Source of the DNA: Subdoligranulum sp.
GTDB taxonomy: Bacteria > Bacillota > Clostridia > Oscillospirales > Ruminococcaceae
Length of the DNA stretch: 58,349 bases
Direction of reading: 5' to 3'
NCBI GenBank assembly: GCA_014799685.1
Contig: JAAVHN010000051.1
Coordinates: 1-58,349, forward strand
A program made the translations under genes and the position numbers. The notes under the pieces were generated by a model. That model did no database searches. It was given only the letters and a program-made list of their open reading frames with translations, and had not been told where the DNA came from. This document shows, piece after piece, positions 31,677 to 40,680 of this stretch; within the stretch, counting starts at the first letter, position 1; each line of letters opens with the position of its first letter.

Positions 31677-33089
31677 TCATGGGGCGGCCGCACCGTTTGT
31701 TTCGCCGGACGGGTTGGGCGTGCCGGAACCGCCGGAGCCGCCGGAAGTGCCGGAAGCATCAGGGCCGTCGGAAGCATCAGGGCCGTCGGAGGCATCGGGG
31801 CCATCGGAAGCATCGGTGCCGCCGGCTTCACCGGACTCGCCGGGATCGTCCGGCGCTTCGCCAAACGGCACAATGGTGCGCGTCTTTTCGTCGATGTGGT
31901 CCAGCTCGAAGTAATCAAGCGTATCGTCCGGCAGCGATTTTTTGCGCAGCGAACGGCAGATGAAGCCCGAGATCAGGCTGTACAGCACCGCAAAGAGCGG
32001 AACGCCCACAAGCATGCCCACGATGCCAAACAGGCCGCCGCCCACCAGCAGGGCAAACATCACCCAGAAGCTGGAAAGCCCCGTGGATTGGCCCAAAATC
32101 TTCGGGCCGAGGATATTGCCGTCGAACTGCTGCAGCACCAGGATAAAGATCACGAAATACAGCGCCTTGAGCGGATCGATCAACAGAATGAGCAGCGTGC
32201 TGGGCACCGCGCCGATGAACGGCCCGAAAAACGGGATGATGTTTGTGATGCCGATCACCACGCTGATGAGCATCGTATACGGCATACCCAGAATCGACAT
32301 GCCGATGAAGCACAGGATGCCGATGATGATCGAATCGAGCACCTTGCCGCCCAGGAAGCCGCCGAACACGTGGTCGGTAAAGCGCAGGTTATCCAGAATA
32401 AAATTTGCCCGGCGCACGCCGCAGATACTGTACAGTATCTTCTTGCCCTGCGCGGCAAACAGGCGTTTGCTGTTCAGGATATAAATGGCGATGATCACGC
32501 CGATACAGAGGTTTTTGGCAAAGTTGAGCGTGCCCATCAGGCCGTTTACCAGATTGGTCAGCTGCGGCAGCATGTCCGTCTTTACCCAAGCCGTCAGCGC
32601 GCTCACCGCCTCGGTGTATACCTGCTGCGCGGCGGCCTCTAAAGCGGGGTTGTCGCGCAGGGTTTCGTCGAACCATTTTGTCGCGCGCTGGATGCTGTCC
32701 GGCAGAAGATTCGATTCCACCAGGCCGATAATACTGCTGATCACCTGCGGCAGCACCATCGAGAACAGCGCGCCCACCAGCAGCAGCGCGATGAGCACCG
32801 ACAGCGCCGTCGAGAGCGCCTTGGCCGTGCGCGCCGCGGCGAGCGGCTTTTTCGAGCGCTTTTTCAAAAGAGGCAGCAAAAAGGCATAGATGCGGTTGAA
32901 CAGCGGGTTCAAAATGTAGGCGATCACCGCGCCGAATACAAACGGCATCAATACGCCGGACGCCGCACGCAGGCTGCGCACCAGCGCATCCACACGGAAC
33001 AGCGAGAAGAAAAACAGGATGCTCAGGGCGATCACGCAAAAGGCTGTGACTCCCCAGTGCAGGTAAATTTTAAACGAATCACGTTTCAT
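31677..33089 (-). CDS. AI-2E family transporter (PF01594)
   Basis: A polytopic membrane protein of the AI-2E family (YtvI/PerM-like), whose members export or transport diverse small molecules or ions; the substrate cannot be told from sequence. Seven to eight hydrophobic helices are visible. The family motifs include the region ending SVVIGITNIIPFFGPFIGAVPS and LGPKILGQSTGLSSFWVMF. The start at 33089 follows GGAGGG. The cytoplasmic C-terminus (about 45 residues) is a low-complexity tail built from DASDGP repeats and Gly/Ser. Confidence 0.88.
   Translation of the reverse strand: MKRDSFKIYLHWGVTAFCVIALSILFFFSLFRVDALVRSLRAASGVLMPFVFGAVIAYILNPLFNRIYAFLLPLLKKRSKKPLAAARTAKALSTALSVLIALLLVGALFSMVLPQVISSIIGLVESNLLPDSIQRATKWFDETLRDNPALEAAAQQVYTEAVSALTAWVKTDMLPQLTNLVNGLMGTLNFAKNLCIGVIIAIYILNSKRLFAAQGKKILYSICGVRRANFILDNLRFTDHVFGGFLGGKVLDSIIIGILCFIGMSILGMPYTMLISVVIGITNIIPFFGPFIGAVPSTLLILLIDPLKALYFVIFILVLQQFDGNILGPKILGQSTGLSSFWVMFALLVGGGLFGIVGMLVGVPLFAVLYSLISGFICRSLRKKSLPDDTLDYFELDHIDEKTRTIVPFGEAPDDPGESGEAGGTDASDGPDASDGPDASDGPDASGTSGGSGGSGTPNPSGETNGAAAP
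31757..31818. repeat. 18-bp tandem repeats in the transporter tail
   Basis: Three to four copies of an 18-base unit (plus strand GCATCAGGGCCGTCGGAA) encode DASDGP hexapeptides. The frame is preserved by the unit length. Confidence 0.8.
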
Positions 33090-33152
33090 AAATAAAGGTT
33101 CCCTCCAGATCAAAATAGCGGCGGTTGGGGCGGAAGAGGTGAGCGTTTGGGA

Positions 33153-33178
33153 AATTCATAATTCACAATTCATAATTT
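33153..33178. repeat. AATTCATAATTCA-type simple repeat
   Basis: AAATTCATAATTC followed by ACAATTCATAATT forms a short tandem repeat in the 250-base gap between the MATE and AI-2E transporter genes. No gene is present in this gap. Confidence 0.6.
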
Positions 33179-33343
33179 GCGAGGTACGGGGTGCAAAATT
33201 GCAAATATTTTTCTGCGAATATTCTCTGAAAACGTCGAAGGGGCCGGACGTCCTTCGCAGTACGGAGCGGCAGAAAAAGCTTCGCCCAAACGGCGTTTTG
33301 CAGATAGAAGTTATAATATCACACGCGCAAAAAGATCTTCTCC

Positions 33344-34732
33344 TTACCGGGATGCATCCGGCGGCGCGGCATCGTCCGGCAAAAGCGTTTTGCGGCGGAG
33401 TAAAAACAGCGTCAGTGTGGTGGCGCTCGCGATGATATCCGCGACAGGCTCGGCGATGTAAATGCCCAGCACGTCGCCGCCCAGGACCACGGGCAGCAGC
33501 ATCGCCAGCGGGATTAGAAGCACGATCTTGCGCAGCAGCGCGAGAAAGAGGCTGATCTTTGCCTGCCCCAGCGCCATGAATGTGCTCTGGCAGGCCATCT
33601 GCGCGCCGAACGCCCAGATGCCGCCGAAGAAGATGGGCATCATGCGCTTGACGATGGCGATCAGCTCGGCATCCTGCGTGAACATGCGCGCCAGCAAGCC
33701 CGGCAGGAGCACCGCAAGCAAAAATCCGCCGAAGCAGACCAGCAGCATCACGCGCAGCAGAAGGCCGAAGGCCTTGCGCACACGGGCGTAGTTCCGCGCG
33801 CCGAAATTGTAGCTCATGATGGGCTGCGCGCCCTGCGTAATGCCCTGCACCGGCATCACCAGCATCTGCATCGCGCTTTGCATGATCGTCATGCTGCCCA
33901 CATACAAATCGCCGCCGTAGCGCTGCAGGCCGGAATTCAGCGTGATGCTGACGAGGCTTTCGGTGCTCTGCATGATGAACGGCGCAATGCCGAGGCTGAG
34001 CACCTTGCCGATGACGCGCAGATCCGGCCGCATATTTTTGCGGCGGATGCGAATGCCGCTTTTGGCGCTGAGCAGAAAGCGCAGGATCCAGATCGCGCTG
34101 ATGGCCTGCGAGAGGATCGTGGCCAGCGCCGCGCCCGAAACGCCCATGCCGAAGACAAAGATGAAGACCGGGTCGAGCACAATGTTCACGCCCGCGCCCA
34201 GCAGTACGCTGAGCATCGCCGTGGTGGCATTGCCCTGCGCGCTGATAAAGGTATTCAGCCCCAGCGCCAGCTGCACGAACACCGTGCCGATCAGATAGAT
34301 GGAGATATAGCTTTCGGCATAGCCGATGATTGCGTCCGACGCGCCGAACAGGTACAGCAGCGGGCGCTTTGTGAGGCTGAAGACGACCGTCAGCACGGCG
34401 GCGAAGCAGAGCAGCATCGTAAAGCAGTTGCCGAGGATCTTTTCCGCGCCGTCGCGGTTGCCCGCGCCCAGCTGGATGGAGGCCAGCGGCGCGCCGCCCA
34501 TGCCCGCGAACGCGGCGAACGCCGAGACCAGCAGGATGATGGGCAGTGTGACGCCCACGCCCGTGAGCGCAAGCGCCCCGGTGCCGGGAATATTGCCGAT
34601 ATAAATGCGGTCTACGACATTGTACAGCATGTTGATGAACTGCGCGGCTACGGCGGGCATCGCGAGGCGGAACATCAGCTTGCCGACCGGCTCGGTGCCG
34701 AGCGCCGCGTCCTTTGTCTGTGCATTGGCCAT
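33344..34732 (-). CDS. MATE family efflux transporter
   Basis: MATE proteins export drugs and metabolites in exchange for Na+ or H+. The 462-residue protein has 12 predicted membrane helices in two homologous halves. It keeps the FINMLYNVVDRIYIGNI start of the DinF/NorM-like clostridial subgroup and the second-half counterpart GITQGAQPIMSYNFGARNYARV. AAAGGAG precedes the start. It lies 48 bases downstream of alr on the same strand. Confidence 0.92.
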   Translation of the reverse strand: MANAQTKDAALGTEPVGKLMFRLAMPAVAAQFINMLYNVVDRIYIGNIPGTGALALTGVGVTLPIILLVSAFAAFAGMGGAPLASIQLGAGNRDGAEKILGNCFTMLLCFAAVLTVVFSLTKRPLLYLFGASDAIIGYAESYISIYLIGTVFVQLALGLNTFISAQGNATTAMLSVLLGAGVNIVLDPVFIFVFGMGVSGAALATILSQAISAIWILRFLLSAKSGIRIRRKNMRPDLRVIGKVLSLGIAPFIMQSTESLVSITLNSGLQRYGGDLYVGSMTIMQSAMQMLVMPVQGITQGAQPIMSYNFGARNYARVRKAFGLLLRVMLLVCFGGFLLAVLLPGLLARMFTQDAELIAIVKRMMPIFFGGIWAFGAQMACQSTFMALGQAKISLFLALLRKIVLLIPLAMLLPVVLGGDVLGIYIAEPVADIIASATTLTLFLLRRKTLLPDDAAPPDASR

Positions 34733-34780
34733 GTGTCTTGCTCCTTTCCGAATACGGCGGGTGCAAAAGCAGTTCGTTTA

Positions 34781-36217
34781 CTACAACGATTCTTGCGCCG
34801 GGAATGCTTCAGTGCCTGCCAGATAATCCATCGAGGCGACGCGTGCCCCGTTTTCGATATACACGCGCGGCACGCGCCGCCCCACGCCGCACAGCACCTC
34901 GTAGCCGATGGTGCCCGTCATCGCGGCCACATCCGCCACGCTGTCGGCCGCCGCACCGCCGAAAACAATGGCGGTATCGCCCGGCTGTGTCTCGGGGATC
35001 TCCGTCACGTCCACGACGATCTGATCCATGCATACGCGGCCCAGCACGCGCGCAGGGCGCCCATGCAGCGATACCGTCCCGCGGGAGGAGAGCGCGCGCG
35101 GATAGCCGTCTGCGTAGCCGATGGTCAGCGTGGCCGCGCGCACCGTGTGCGGCGCATGATAGGTGCAGCCGTAGCTGACGGCATCGCCCGGGGAAAGCGT
35201 GCGCACCTGCGAGACCACCGCACACAGCTGCATTGCCCCGCAAAGGCCGGGCAGCGTCACCTCGGGCGAGGGCTGTTCGCCGTACAGAATAATGCCGGGG
35301 CGCACGAAATCGAGATGGTATTCCGGCCAGGCGAACGTGCCGGCCGAATTGCAGCAGTGGCGCACGGGGAATGTGAGGCCGCGCGCTGCCAGAGCATCGA
35401 CCATGCCGCACAGCAGCGCGTACTGGCGGCGCGTATACTCTTTGTCCGGCGGCGCCTCGCTGTCGGCGGCGGCAAAGTGCGTGAAGATGCCCTGCGCCGA
35501 AAGCCCCGGCAGCGCAGCCGCGCGTGCGGCGCCCTCCACATCGTCCGGCGCAAAGCCGAGGCGCGCCATGCCGGTATCAATTTTTAAATGGACCCGCACC
35601 GTTACACCTGTGCGCACGGCGGCGGCGGAGAGGGCGGCGGCGTATTCGGGCGAGAACACGGTCTGCCGGAGGTCGTGCGCTGCCAGTGTGGCGGCGTTTT
35701 CCGCGCCGGTGTAGCCGAGGATGAGCACCGGCTTCGTCACGCCTGCGCGGCGCAGACGCAGCGCCTCATCGAGGCAGGCCACTGCGAACGCATCCGCGCC
35801 CTCTTTTTCCAGCAGCGGCGCGACAACGGCATCGCCGTGGCCGTAGGCGTCGGCCTTCACGACGGCCATTACGGCGGCGCTTCCGGCGCACTGCTTCACA
35901 AGCCGGAAGTTATGGCGCAGCGCGTCCAGATCGATCTGTGCCCAGCAGCGCCGGGTTTCGACAGCCGGGTTTTTATCCGCCTGATTTTTGCTTGCTTGGT
36001 TTTCCTTCATGCAGTTTTCACCTGCCGGGCTTTTACTGATTTGGTTTTTGCGCATGTTCATGCATGTTTCGCCTGCCTGGTTCCCGCTGATTGGGCGATC
36101 GTTCCTGTCCGCGCGTTTCCCGCATGCCCGATCCGGGCCAGTCCGGGCCTCATCCACGCGGCTTTCGCCGGATTGGTTCTCGTGGATACGGTTTTCATCC
36201 ATCCGGGTCTCATTCAT
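34781..36217 (-). CDS. alr: alanine racemase with a repetitive N-terminal extension
   Basis: PLP enzyme that makes D-alanine for peptidoglycan. The catalytic core starts near WAQIDLDALRHNFRLVK; the PLP lysine is in VVKADAYGHG, the second catalytic Tyr in VSYGCTYHA, and DGYPRALSS and CMDQIVVDVT are family segments. Before the core is an extension of about 90 residues rich in Asn/Gln/Glu/Asp with recurrent NQxGE, NQAS and PAGEN units, unusual for alr. The true start could be one of several internal Met codons. I use 36217, which follows AGGAGGGG, where the upstream gene also ends. Confidence 0.9.
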   Translation of the reverse strand: MNETRMDENRIHENQSGESRVDEARTGPDRACGKRADRNDRPISGNQAGETCMNMRKNQISKSPAGENCMKENQASKNQADKNPAVETRRCWAQIDLDALRHNFRLVKQCAGSAAVMAVVKADAYGHGDAVVAPLLEKEGADAFAVACLDEALRLRRAGVTKPVLILGYTGAENAATLAAHDLRQTVFSPEYAAALSAAAVRTGVTVRVHLKIDTGMARLGFAPDDVEGAARAAALPGLSAQGIFTHFAAADSEAPPDKEYTRRQYALLCGMVDALAARGLTFPVRHCCNSAGTFAWPEYHLDFVRPGIILYGEQPSPEVTLPGLCGAMQLCAVVSQVRTLSPGDAVSYGCTYHAPHTVRAATLTIGYADGYPRALSSRGTVSLHGRPARVLGRVCMDQIVVDVTEIPETQPGDTAIVFGGAAADSVADVAAMTGTIGYEVLCGVGRRVPRVYIENGARVASMDYLAGTEAFPAQESL

Positions 36218-37640
36218 CCGGTGCATCCCCTCCTTTTGTCTTTCGTTCGGCGGCGCGCCCTTCCGCGGCGCGCAGGCGTTTGGCCGCGTAGGCGCGGATG
36301 TCGCCGTTGCAGTCGTACTGCATCTCCTCGAGCAATGCCGGCGTCAGCATGTGCCGGCGGCCCATTTCTTTCACGACGGATTCGCGGCAGAACGAGCACA
36401 GTGTATTGTGGTAGAAATAGGGCAAAAGCTCGTTCAGCCCGTGCGCTTTGTGTTTGTGGAACAGATCCATCACCCGATGGAACGCGCGGTGCCAGCGGGT
36501 ATCCCCATATTGGATGGGAACGCGCCGCACGGCTTCGATCAGTGCCGCGCGGTCGGCGTCTGTATAGTTCACCGCGAGCAGCGATACTGCCTCTGCGATA
36601 TGGGCACCGCCCTGCAATAACGCGCAGGCATACGCCCGCACGCGTTCGTTTTTATGGCTGCACAGCGCGTTGAAGGCAAGGTAGGAAAGGCCTTCGTCCC
36701 CGGAGCGGGAATCCGCGAGCAGCACGTCGAGCCGCAGCATGCGGGCAACCGGCTTCATGTGCAAAATGAACAGCAGCTCGCGGCGCGTGCGCAGGTCGGT
36801 CTCCGCGTAATAGAATTCCATAAGCCTCGCGAGTTCCTCCGGCCGTTCCCGCCGCCACAGGCGACCGACCCAGAGAAAGGAACAGCCATACTGGCCCGCT
36901 TTCAGCGCCTCGTAAACTTCTTGCGCATTTTGCGGGCGGCTGTCATCGCATTCCGGCCGCGTCTCCGGCCATTCCCTGCGGTACTGCTCCATCGCGCACG
37001 CGTAGGCCGCGATGTCCGCATCCGGCTCGCGCAGGATCTTTCGCACGGCGCTTTTGCCCAATTCTCTTTCGCCCACCGTCTGGATCCAATCAAAATCCGC
37101 GAATGAAAAGAGCGGTTTTTCCCGCAGCAGCGCGCCGAGGTCGCGCACGATGCGGCGGTAGATCCTGCACTCGCGGGCCCGATCCTCAAAGCACAGGCTG
37201 ACCAGCGTGACACACAGCGCCTCAAAGTTGTGCCTTTTGTGGCGAAAGCCGGCGTTGTCCCGTCTGCGCGTTTTGCGCAAAATCGCATACAGCTCCGTGT
37301 AACAGCGCATCAAAATCTGCCATGCGCGGCGGACGCCGTCGGGCACAAAGCAGGCAAGCAGGTCGCAGTCCTGCGTAAACTCCCAGCCGCGGCGGCACAT
37401 GGTGGCAAACAGGCGCGTTTCGATCACATCGAGGAACGGCGTTTCATCGGGGTAAAAGCAGATGAGATTGTATAGATAGTGGCCGCGGCTGTCCTCGCTC
37501 TGCGCGTCGTATGCCGTATCGCGCCCACAGGCCCAAAGGAGAAGCGGCAGAAACCGCTCGCGCGCCGCGTCGTCACGCAGTGCAAGATCGCAGCTGCCAA
37601 GGCCGCGCTGCACAGCGTGGCGGAATTCGCGCTTTGTCAT
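36210..37640 (-). CDS. uncharacterised HEAT-like helical protein, paralogue B
   Basis: A 476-residue, almost fully helical protein, strongly similar along its whole length to the gene immediately upstream (shared blocks include MTKREFRH, LWACGRDTAYDAQSE, DVIETRL, RRELL and DIRAYAAKRLRAAE). The C-terminal third has HEAT-like helix pairs (ALLEEMQYDCNGDIRAYAAK). No enzyme motif or membrane segment is seen. It starts at the ATG that overlaps its paralogue's stop (ATGA) and overlaps alr at its own end, so paralogue A, this gene and alr are translationally linked. Function unknown; protein-protein scaffolding is a guess. Confidence 0.8.
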   Translation of the reverse strand: MTKREFRHAVQRGLGSCDLALRDDAARERFLPLLLWACGRDTAYDAQSEDSRGHYLYNLICFYPDETPFLDVIETRLFATMCRRGWEFTQDCDLLACFVPDGVRRAWQILMRCYTELYAILRKTRRRDNAGFRHKRHNFEALCVTLVSLCFEDRARECRIYRRIVRDLGALLREKPLFSFADFDWIQTVGERELGKSAVRKILREPDADIAAYACAMEQYRREWPETRPECDDSRPQNAQEVYEALKAGQYGCSFLWVGRLWRRERPEELARLMEFYYAETDLRTRRELLFILHMKPVARMLRLDVLLADSRSGDEGLSYLAFNALCSHKNERVRAYACALLQGGAHIAEAVSLLAVNYTDADRAALIEAVRRVPIQYGDTRWHRAFHRVMDLFHKHKAHGLNELLPYFYHNTLCSFCRESVVKEMGRRHMLTPALLEEMQYDCNGDIRAYAAKRLRAAEGRAAERKTKGGDAPDE

Positions 37641-39064
37641 GGGCACCTCTTTTTCTCAGCAATGCATCGTCCGGCGGTATGTCGTTCGGCAGCGCGCAGG
37701 CGTTTGGCTGCGTAAGCGCGGATGTCTTTGTTGCAGTCGAACTGCAGTTCCGCGAGCAGCGCCGGTGTCAGCATGCGCCGGCGGCCCATTTCCTTCACTA
37801 CTTTCGCGCGGCAGCCGGAGCACAGCGTGCTGCGGTAAAGATACGGGAGCAGTTCGTTTAGTCCATGCGCCCGGTGCTCGCGGAACAGATCCATCACTCT
37901 CCAGAATGCGCTGTGCCAGCCGGTATCCTCCCGGTCGATGGGAACGCGCCGCACGGCGTCGATCAGCGCTGTGCGGTCGGCGTCCGTGTAGTTCACCGCG
38001 AGCAGCGACACCGCTTGGGCGATATGGGCGCCGCTCTGCAACAGCTCATAGGCATACGCCCGCACGCGTTCGCTTTTTTGGCAGCACAGCGCGTTGAAGG
38101 CGAACCAGGAGAGATCCTCGTCCCCGGAGCGTGAATCCGCAAGCAGTGCGTCGAGCTGCAGCATGCCGGCGCACACCCGCAATTGCAAAATGCGCAGCAG
38201 CTCGCGGCGCGTGCGCAGGTCGGTCTCTGCGCAGTAGAATTCCGCCAGCTTCGCGATCTCGTCCTGCCGGTTCCGCTGCCACAGGCGGCCTGCCCAGAGA
38301 AAGGAATAGCCATACTGGCCCGCCTGCAGCGCCGCGTAGATTTCCTCCGCATTTTGCGGGTGGATGCTGCCCGGCTCCGGACGTGTTTCCGTGCGTTCTT
38401 TTTGGCGTTGCTCCATCGCGCGCGCATAGGTCGCGATGCCCGCATCCGGTTCGCACAGGATCTTTTGCACGGCGCTTTTGCCAAGCGTTTCCTCGCTCTC
38501 CTTTTGAAACCATTCGAACGACCAGAAGGAAAAGAGCGGGTTTTCAGCAAACAAAATGCCCAGGTCCTGTACGATGCGGCGGTAAATTTTGCGTTTTTGC
38601 GCTTTGCCGGAAAAACACTTGCAGACCAATGTCCTGCACAGATGCTCGAAGTTATCCCGTTCGGGGCAGAGACCATATTTTCCCCGCCGGCGTTTTTGCC
38701 GCAGGATGGAATACAGCCTGTCGTAGCAGCGCATCAAAATCTTCCACGCGCGGGGAACGCCGCCGGAAAAGAGGTATGCAAGCAGGTCGCAGTCCTGCGC
38801 GAATTCCCAGCCGCGGCTGCGGATGCTGCACAGCAGGCGCGTTTCGATCACATCGAGAAACGGCGCCGGGTCGGGATACTGTTCGATTAGGAAATACAGA
38901 TAGCGGCCGCGGTTGCCCTCGCTCTGTGCGTCATATGCCGTATCGCGCCCACAGGCCCACAGCACGAGCGGCAGAAACCGCTCGCGCGCCGCCTCGTCGC
39001 CAAGTGCAAGAACGCAGCTGCCGAGGCCGCGCTCCACATCGTGCCGGAATTCGCGTTTTGTCAT
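37637..39064 (-). CDS. uncharacterised HEAT-like helical protein, paralogue A
   Basis: A 475-residue paralogue of the downstream gene, evidently from a tandem duplication. Both have a conserved N-terminal MTKREFRHDVERGLGSC, an Arg-rich basic loop near residue 125 (RQKRRRGKYG here, RKTRRRDNAG in the copy) and the C-terminal HEAT-like end DIRAYAAKRLRAAE. Differences are scattered, suggesting an old duplication kept under selection. AAAGGAAATGCG precedes the start; a possible promoter (TTGTGC-16-TATGAT) lies near 39155. I do not recognise a family with known function. Confidence 0.8.
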   Translation of the reverse strand: MTKREFRHDVERGLGSCVLALGDEAARERFLPLVLWACGRDTAYDAQSEGNRGRYLYFLIEQYPDPAPFLDVIETRLLCSIRSRGWEFAQDCDLLAYLFSGGVPRAWKILMRCYDRLYSILRQKRRRGKYGLCPERDNFEHLCRTLVCKCFSGKAQKRKIYRRIVQDLGILFAENPLFSFWSFEWFQKESEETLGKSAVQKILCEPDAGIATYARAMEQRQKERTETRPEPGSIHPQNAEEIYAALQAGQYGYSFLWAGRLWQRNRQDEIAKLAEFYCAETDLRTRRELLRILQLRVCAGMLQLDALLADSRSGDEDLSWFAFNALCCQKSERVRAYAYELLQSGAHIAQAVSLLAVNYTDADRTALIDAVRRVPIDREDTGWHSAFWRVMDLFREHRAHGLNELLPYLYRSTLCSGCRAKVVKEMGRRRMLTPALLAELQFDCNKDIRAYAAKRLRAAERHTAGRCIAEKKRCP

Positions 39065-39274
39065 CGCATTTCCTTTCTACACCGGTTTTTAAAGCGGCTG
39101 CCAAGATCCTGTCTGCATCGGTTTTAAAGAGGCCGCCATGGCCCTATATCATACCTATTATATAATATAGCACAAAATTTTAAAAATCGAACATGAGGAT
39201 GCGGGAGGATACGCGAGAAAACAAGAGCATTTGCGAGCACGCAAAGAATAAATAAAAAAATTGGCAAAAAGGGC

Positions 39275-39303
39275 TTGACGCGCACAAAAGTATCCGGTAT
39301 AAT
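39275..39303 (+). promoter_or_regulatory. promoter of rplM-rpsI
   Basis: TTGACG (39275-39280) and TATAAT (39298-39303) are separated by 17 bases, about 100 bases upstream of rplM. It is near-consensus, as expected for a ribosomal protein operon. Confidence 0.85.
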
Positions 39304-39309
39304 CTATTT

Positions 39310-39367
39310 TGCGCCCTTGAGGTGAGAGCGGCGTTTTATATGCCGTTTGCCCGAAAAAAGGGCCTTT
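39310..39367 (+). ncRNA. candidate L13 leader (ribosomal protein autoregulation)
   Basis: The transcript leader contains GCGGC pairing with GCCGT around TTTTATAT, then GCCC-GAAAAAA-GGGC, directly before rplM. Firmicutes carry an RNA element (the L13 leader) at this position that lets L13 repress its own operon. The position fits well; the consensus match is by eye only. Confidence 0.45.
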
Positions 39368-39402
39368 CAATTGTTTTGCAGATACTATGAGGAGGAACAC
39401 AC

Positions 39403-39831
39403 ATGAGCACAACTCTTGCCAAGCCCGCCGAGGTAGAGCGCAAGTGGTACATTCTGGATGCCGCCGGCAAGCCCCTTGGCCGCACCGCCGCTACCGCTGC
39501 CGTTCTGCTGCGCGGCAAAAACAAGGTCACCTTTACGCCGAACGTTGACTGCGGCGACCACGTGATCATCATCAACTGCGACAAGGCGGTTCTCACCGGC
39601 AGCAAGCTGGACAAGAAGTATTACTATCACCACAGCGGATGGATCGGCGGCATGAAGGCCGTGCAGTACCGCACGCTGATGGCCGAAAAATCCGACAAGG
39701 CCATGATGCTGGCCGTGAAGGGCATGCTGCCCGGCAATACGCTGGGTGCGAACGCGCTGAAGCGTCTGCGTGTTTACAAGGGCGCCGAGCACAAGAACGC
39801 CGCGCAGAAGCCCGAACTGTACACGCTGTAA
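39403..39831 (+). CDS. rplM: ribosomal protein L13
   Basis: Large-subunit protein uL13. The 142-residue protein has the N-terminal [17 protein letters not shown], the central [12 protein letters not shown] and the C-terminal [21 protein letters not shown], all diagnostic. AGGAGG lies at ideal spacing. It is first in the rplM-rpsI operon, with a leader that may bind L13. Confidence 0.98.
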   Translation: MSTTLAKPAEVERKWYILDAAGKPLGRTAATAAVLLRGKNKVTFTPNVDCGDHVIIINCDKAVLTGSKLDKKYYYHHSGWIGGMKAVQYRTLMAEKSDKAMMLAVKGMLPGNTLGANALKRLRVYKGAEHKNAAQKPELYTL

Positions 39832-39848
39832 AGAAGGAGGCAATGAGA

Positions 39849-40247
39849 ATGTACGAGACAAAACCCTATTTCTACGGCACAGGCCGTCGGAAGAATTCCG
39901 TTGCCCGCGTCCGCGTGTACAACGGCACCGGCAAAATCACCATCAACGACCGTGACATCGACGACTACTTCGGCCTCGAGACGCTGAAGCTCATCGTGCG
40001 TCAGCCGCTGGTCGTCGCGGGTGTCGAGGGCAAGTTCGACATCGTCGTGCGTGTTTCCGGCGGCGGTGTTTCCGGCCAGGCGGGCGCCATCCGCCACGGC
40101 CTTTCGCGCGCGCTGCTCGTCTACGACGAGAACCTGCGCGCCGATCTGAAGAAGGCCGGCTTCCTCACGCGCGATCCGCGCATGAAGGAGCGCAAGAAGT
40201 ACGGCCTCAAAGCCGCCCGTCGCGCGCCGCAGTTCAGCAAGCGCTAA
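39849..40247 (+). CDS. rpsI: ribosomal protein S9
   Basis: Small-subunit protein uS9. The 132-residue protein has [20 protein letters not shown] near the start, a [19 protein letters not shown] core and the conserved C-terminal KSR-like tail APQFSKR that reaches toward the P-site tRNA. I use the ATG at 39849 because AGGAGG is 8 bases away; the ATG at 39843 is too close. It is the last chromosomal gene before the mobile element. Confidence 0.98.
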   Translation: MYETKPYFYGTGRRKNSVARVRVYNGTGKITINDRDIDDYFGLETLKLIVRQPLVVAGVEGKFDIVVRVSGGGVSGQAGAIRHGLSRALLVYDENLRADLKKAGFLTRDPRMKERKKYGLKAARRAPQFSKR

Positions 40248-40280
40248 TCGGCCGCTTAAAAAAGCCCCAAATATTGAGAA

Positions 40281-40320
40281 AACCCCGGAATTTAGCCATT
40301 TTCCGGGGCTTTCTTTTTGC
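40281..40320 (+). terminator. terminator of rplM-rpsI
   Basis: CCCCGGAA (40283-40290) pairs with TTCCGGGG (40301-40308), followed by CTTTCTTTTT. An earlier AAGCCCC (40262-40268) could pair alternatively with GGGGCTT. Confidence 0.85.
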
Positions 40321-40334
40321 CTTTTTTGCAAAAT

Positions 40335-40586
40335 CGGTTTGTCCGGTTTTAACCAAATTTGACCAATTTTGACCCCATTTATATGTGTTAATGAGGGGAT
40401 AACTGCCATTTTTTTCGTTTTATGTGTTAATAAAAGGGATAACTTTTGAGCAATTTCAGGGGAGATGGGGGCCTCGCGCAGAGGAATTTTTGGTTTTGGA
40501 TGCTGGTTTTCACTGCGCAGCGGCGCGTCGATTTCACAAGCTGAACGGTTTGGCCGGATTTGATAAGATTTGACCCAATGGGATAG
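40335..40586. repeat. degenerate direct repeats upstream of parAB
   Basis: CGGTTTGTCCGGTTTT followed by AAATTTGACCAATTTTGACCC (40335-40376) recurs as CGGTTTGGCCGGATTT followed by AGATTTGACCC (40546-40576). Between them TATGTGTTAATGAGGGGATAACT (split as TATGTGTTAAT and GGGATAACT, 40382-40404) recurs at 40421-40444. Such repeats upstream of parAB could be a partition centromere or origin-like sites of the element. Confidence 0.6.
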
Positions 40587-40644
40587 CTTTTATCAGGTGT
40601 ACTTCTTCTGATAGAGAAAAACTGCATAATGAGAAATTGTTTGG

Positions 40645-40680
40645 AGCCGTTTATTCTGCAAAGGGTAAACGGCTTTTTCT
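40645..40680 (+). terminator. terminator-like hairpin upstream of parA
   Basis: AGCCGTTTA (40645-40653) pairs with TAAACGGCT (40666-40674) and runs into TTTTTCT. It lies about 70 bases before parA, so it may insulate the element from the chromosome or act as an attenuator. Confidence 0.7.

Larger units (their letters stand above)
39065..39402. other. divergent promoter region between paralogue A and rplM
   Basis: No gene. The left part is A/T-rich with the likely minus-strand promoter of the paralogue genes; the right part holds the rplM promoter and its structured leader. Confidence 0.7.

Noticed and set aside
33156-34766. Long minus-strand frame overlapping the MATE gene
   Set aside because: Same-strand shadow in another frame; composition is Arg/His/Ala-rich without membrane helices, while the alternative frame is a clear MATE transporter.
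33878-35587. 569-codon plus-strand frame over MATE and alr
   Set aside because: Antisense shadow spanning two recognisable genes, with no start signal.
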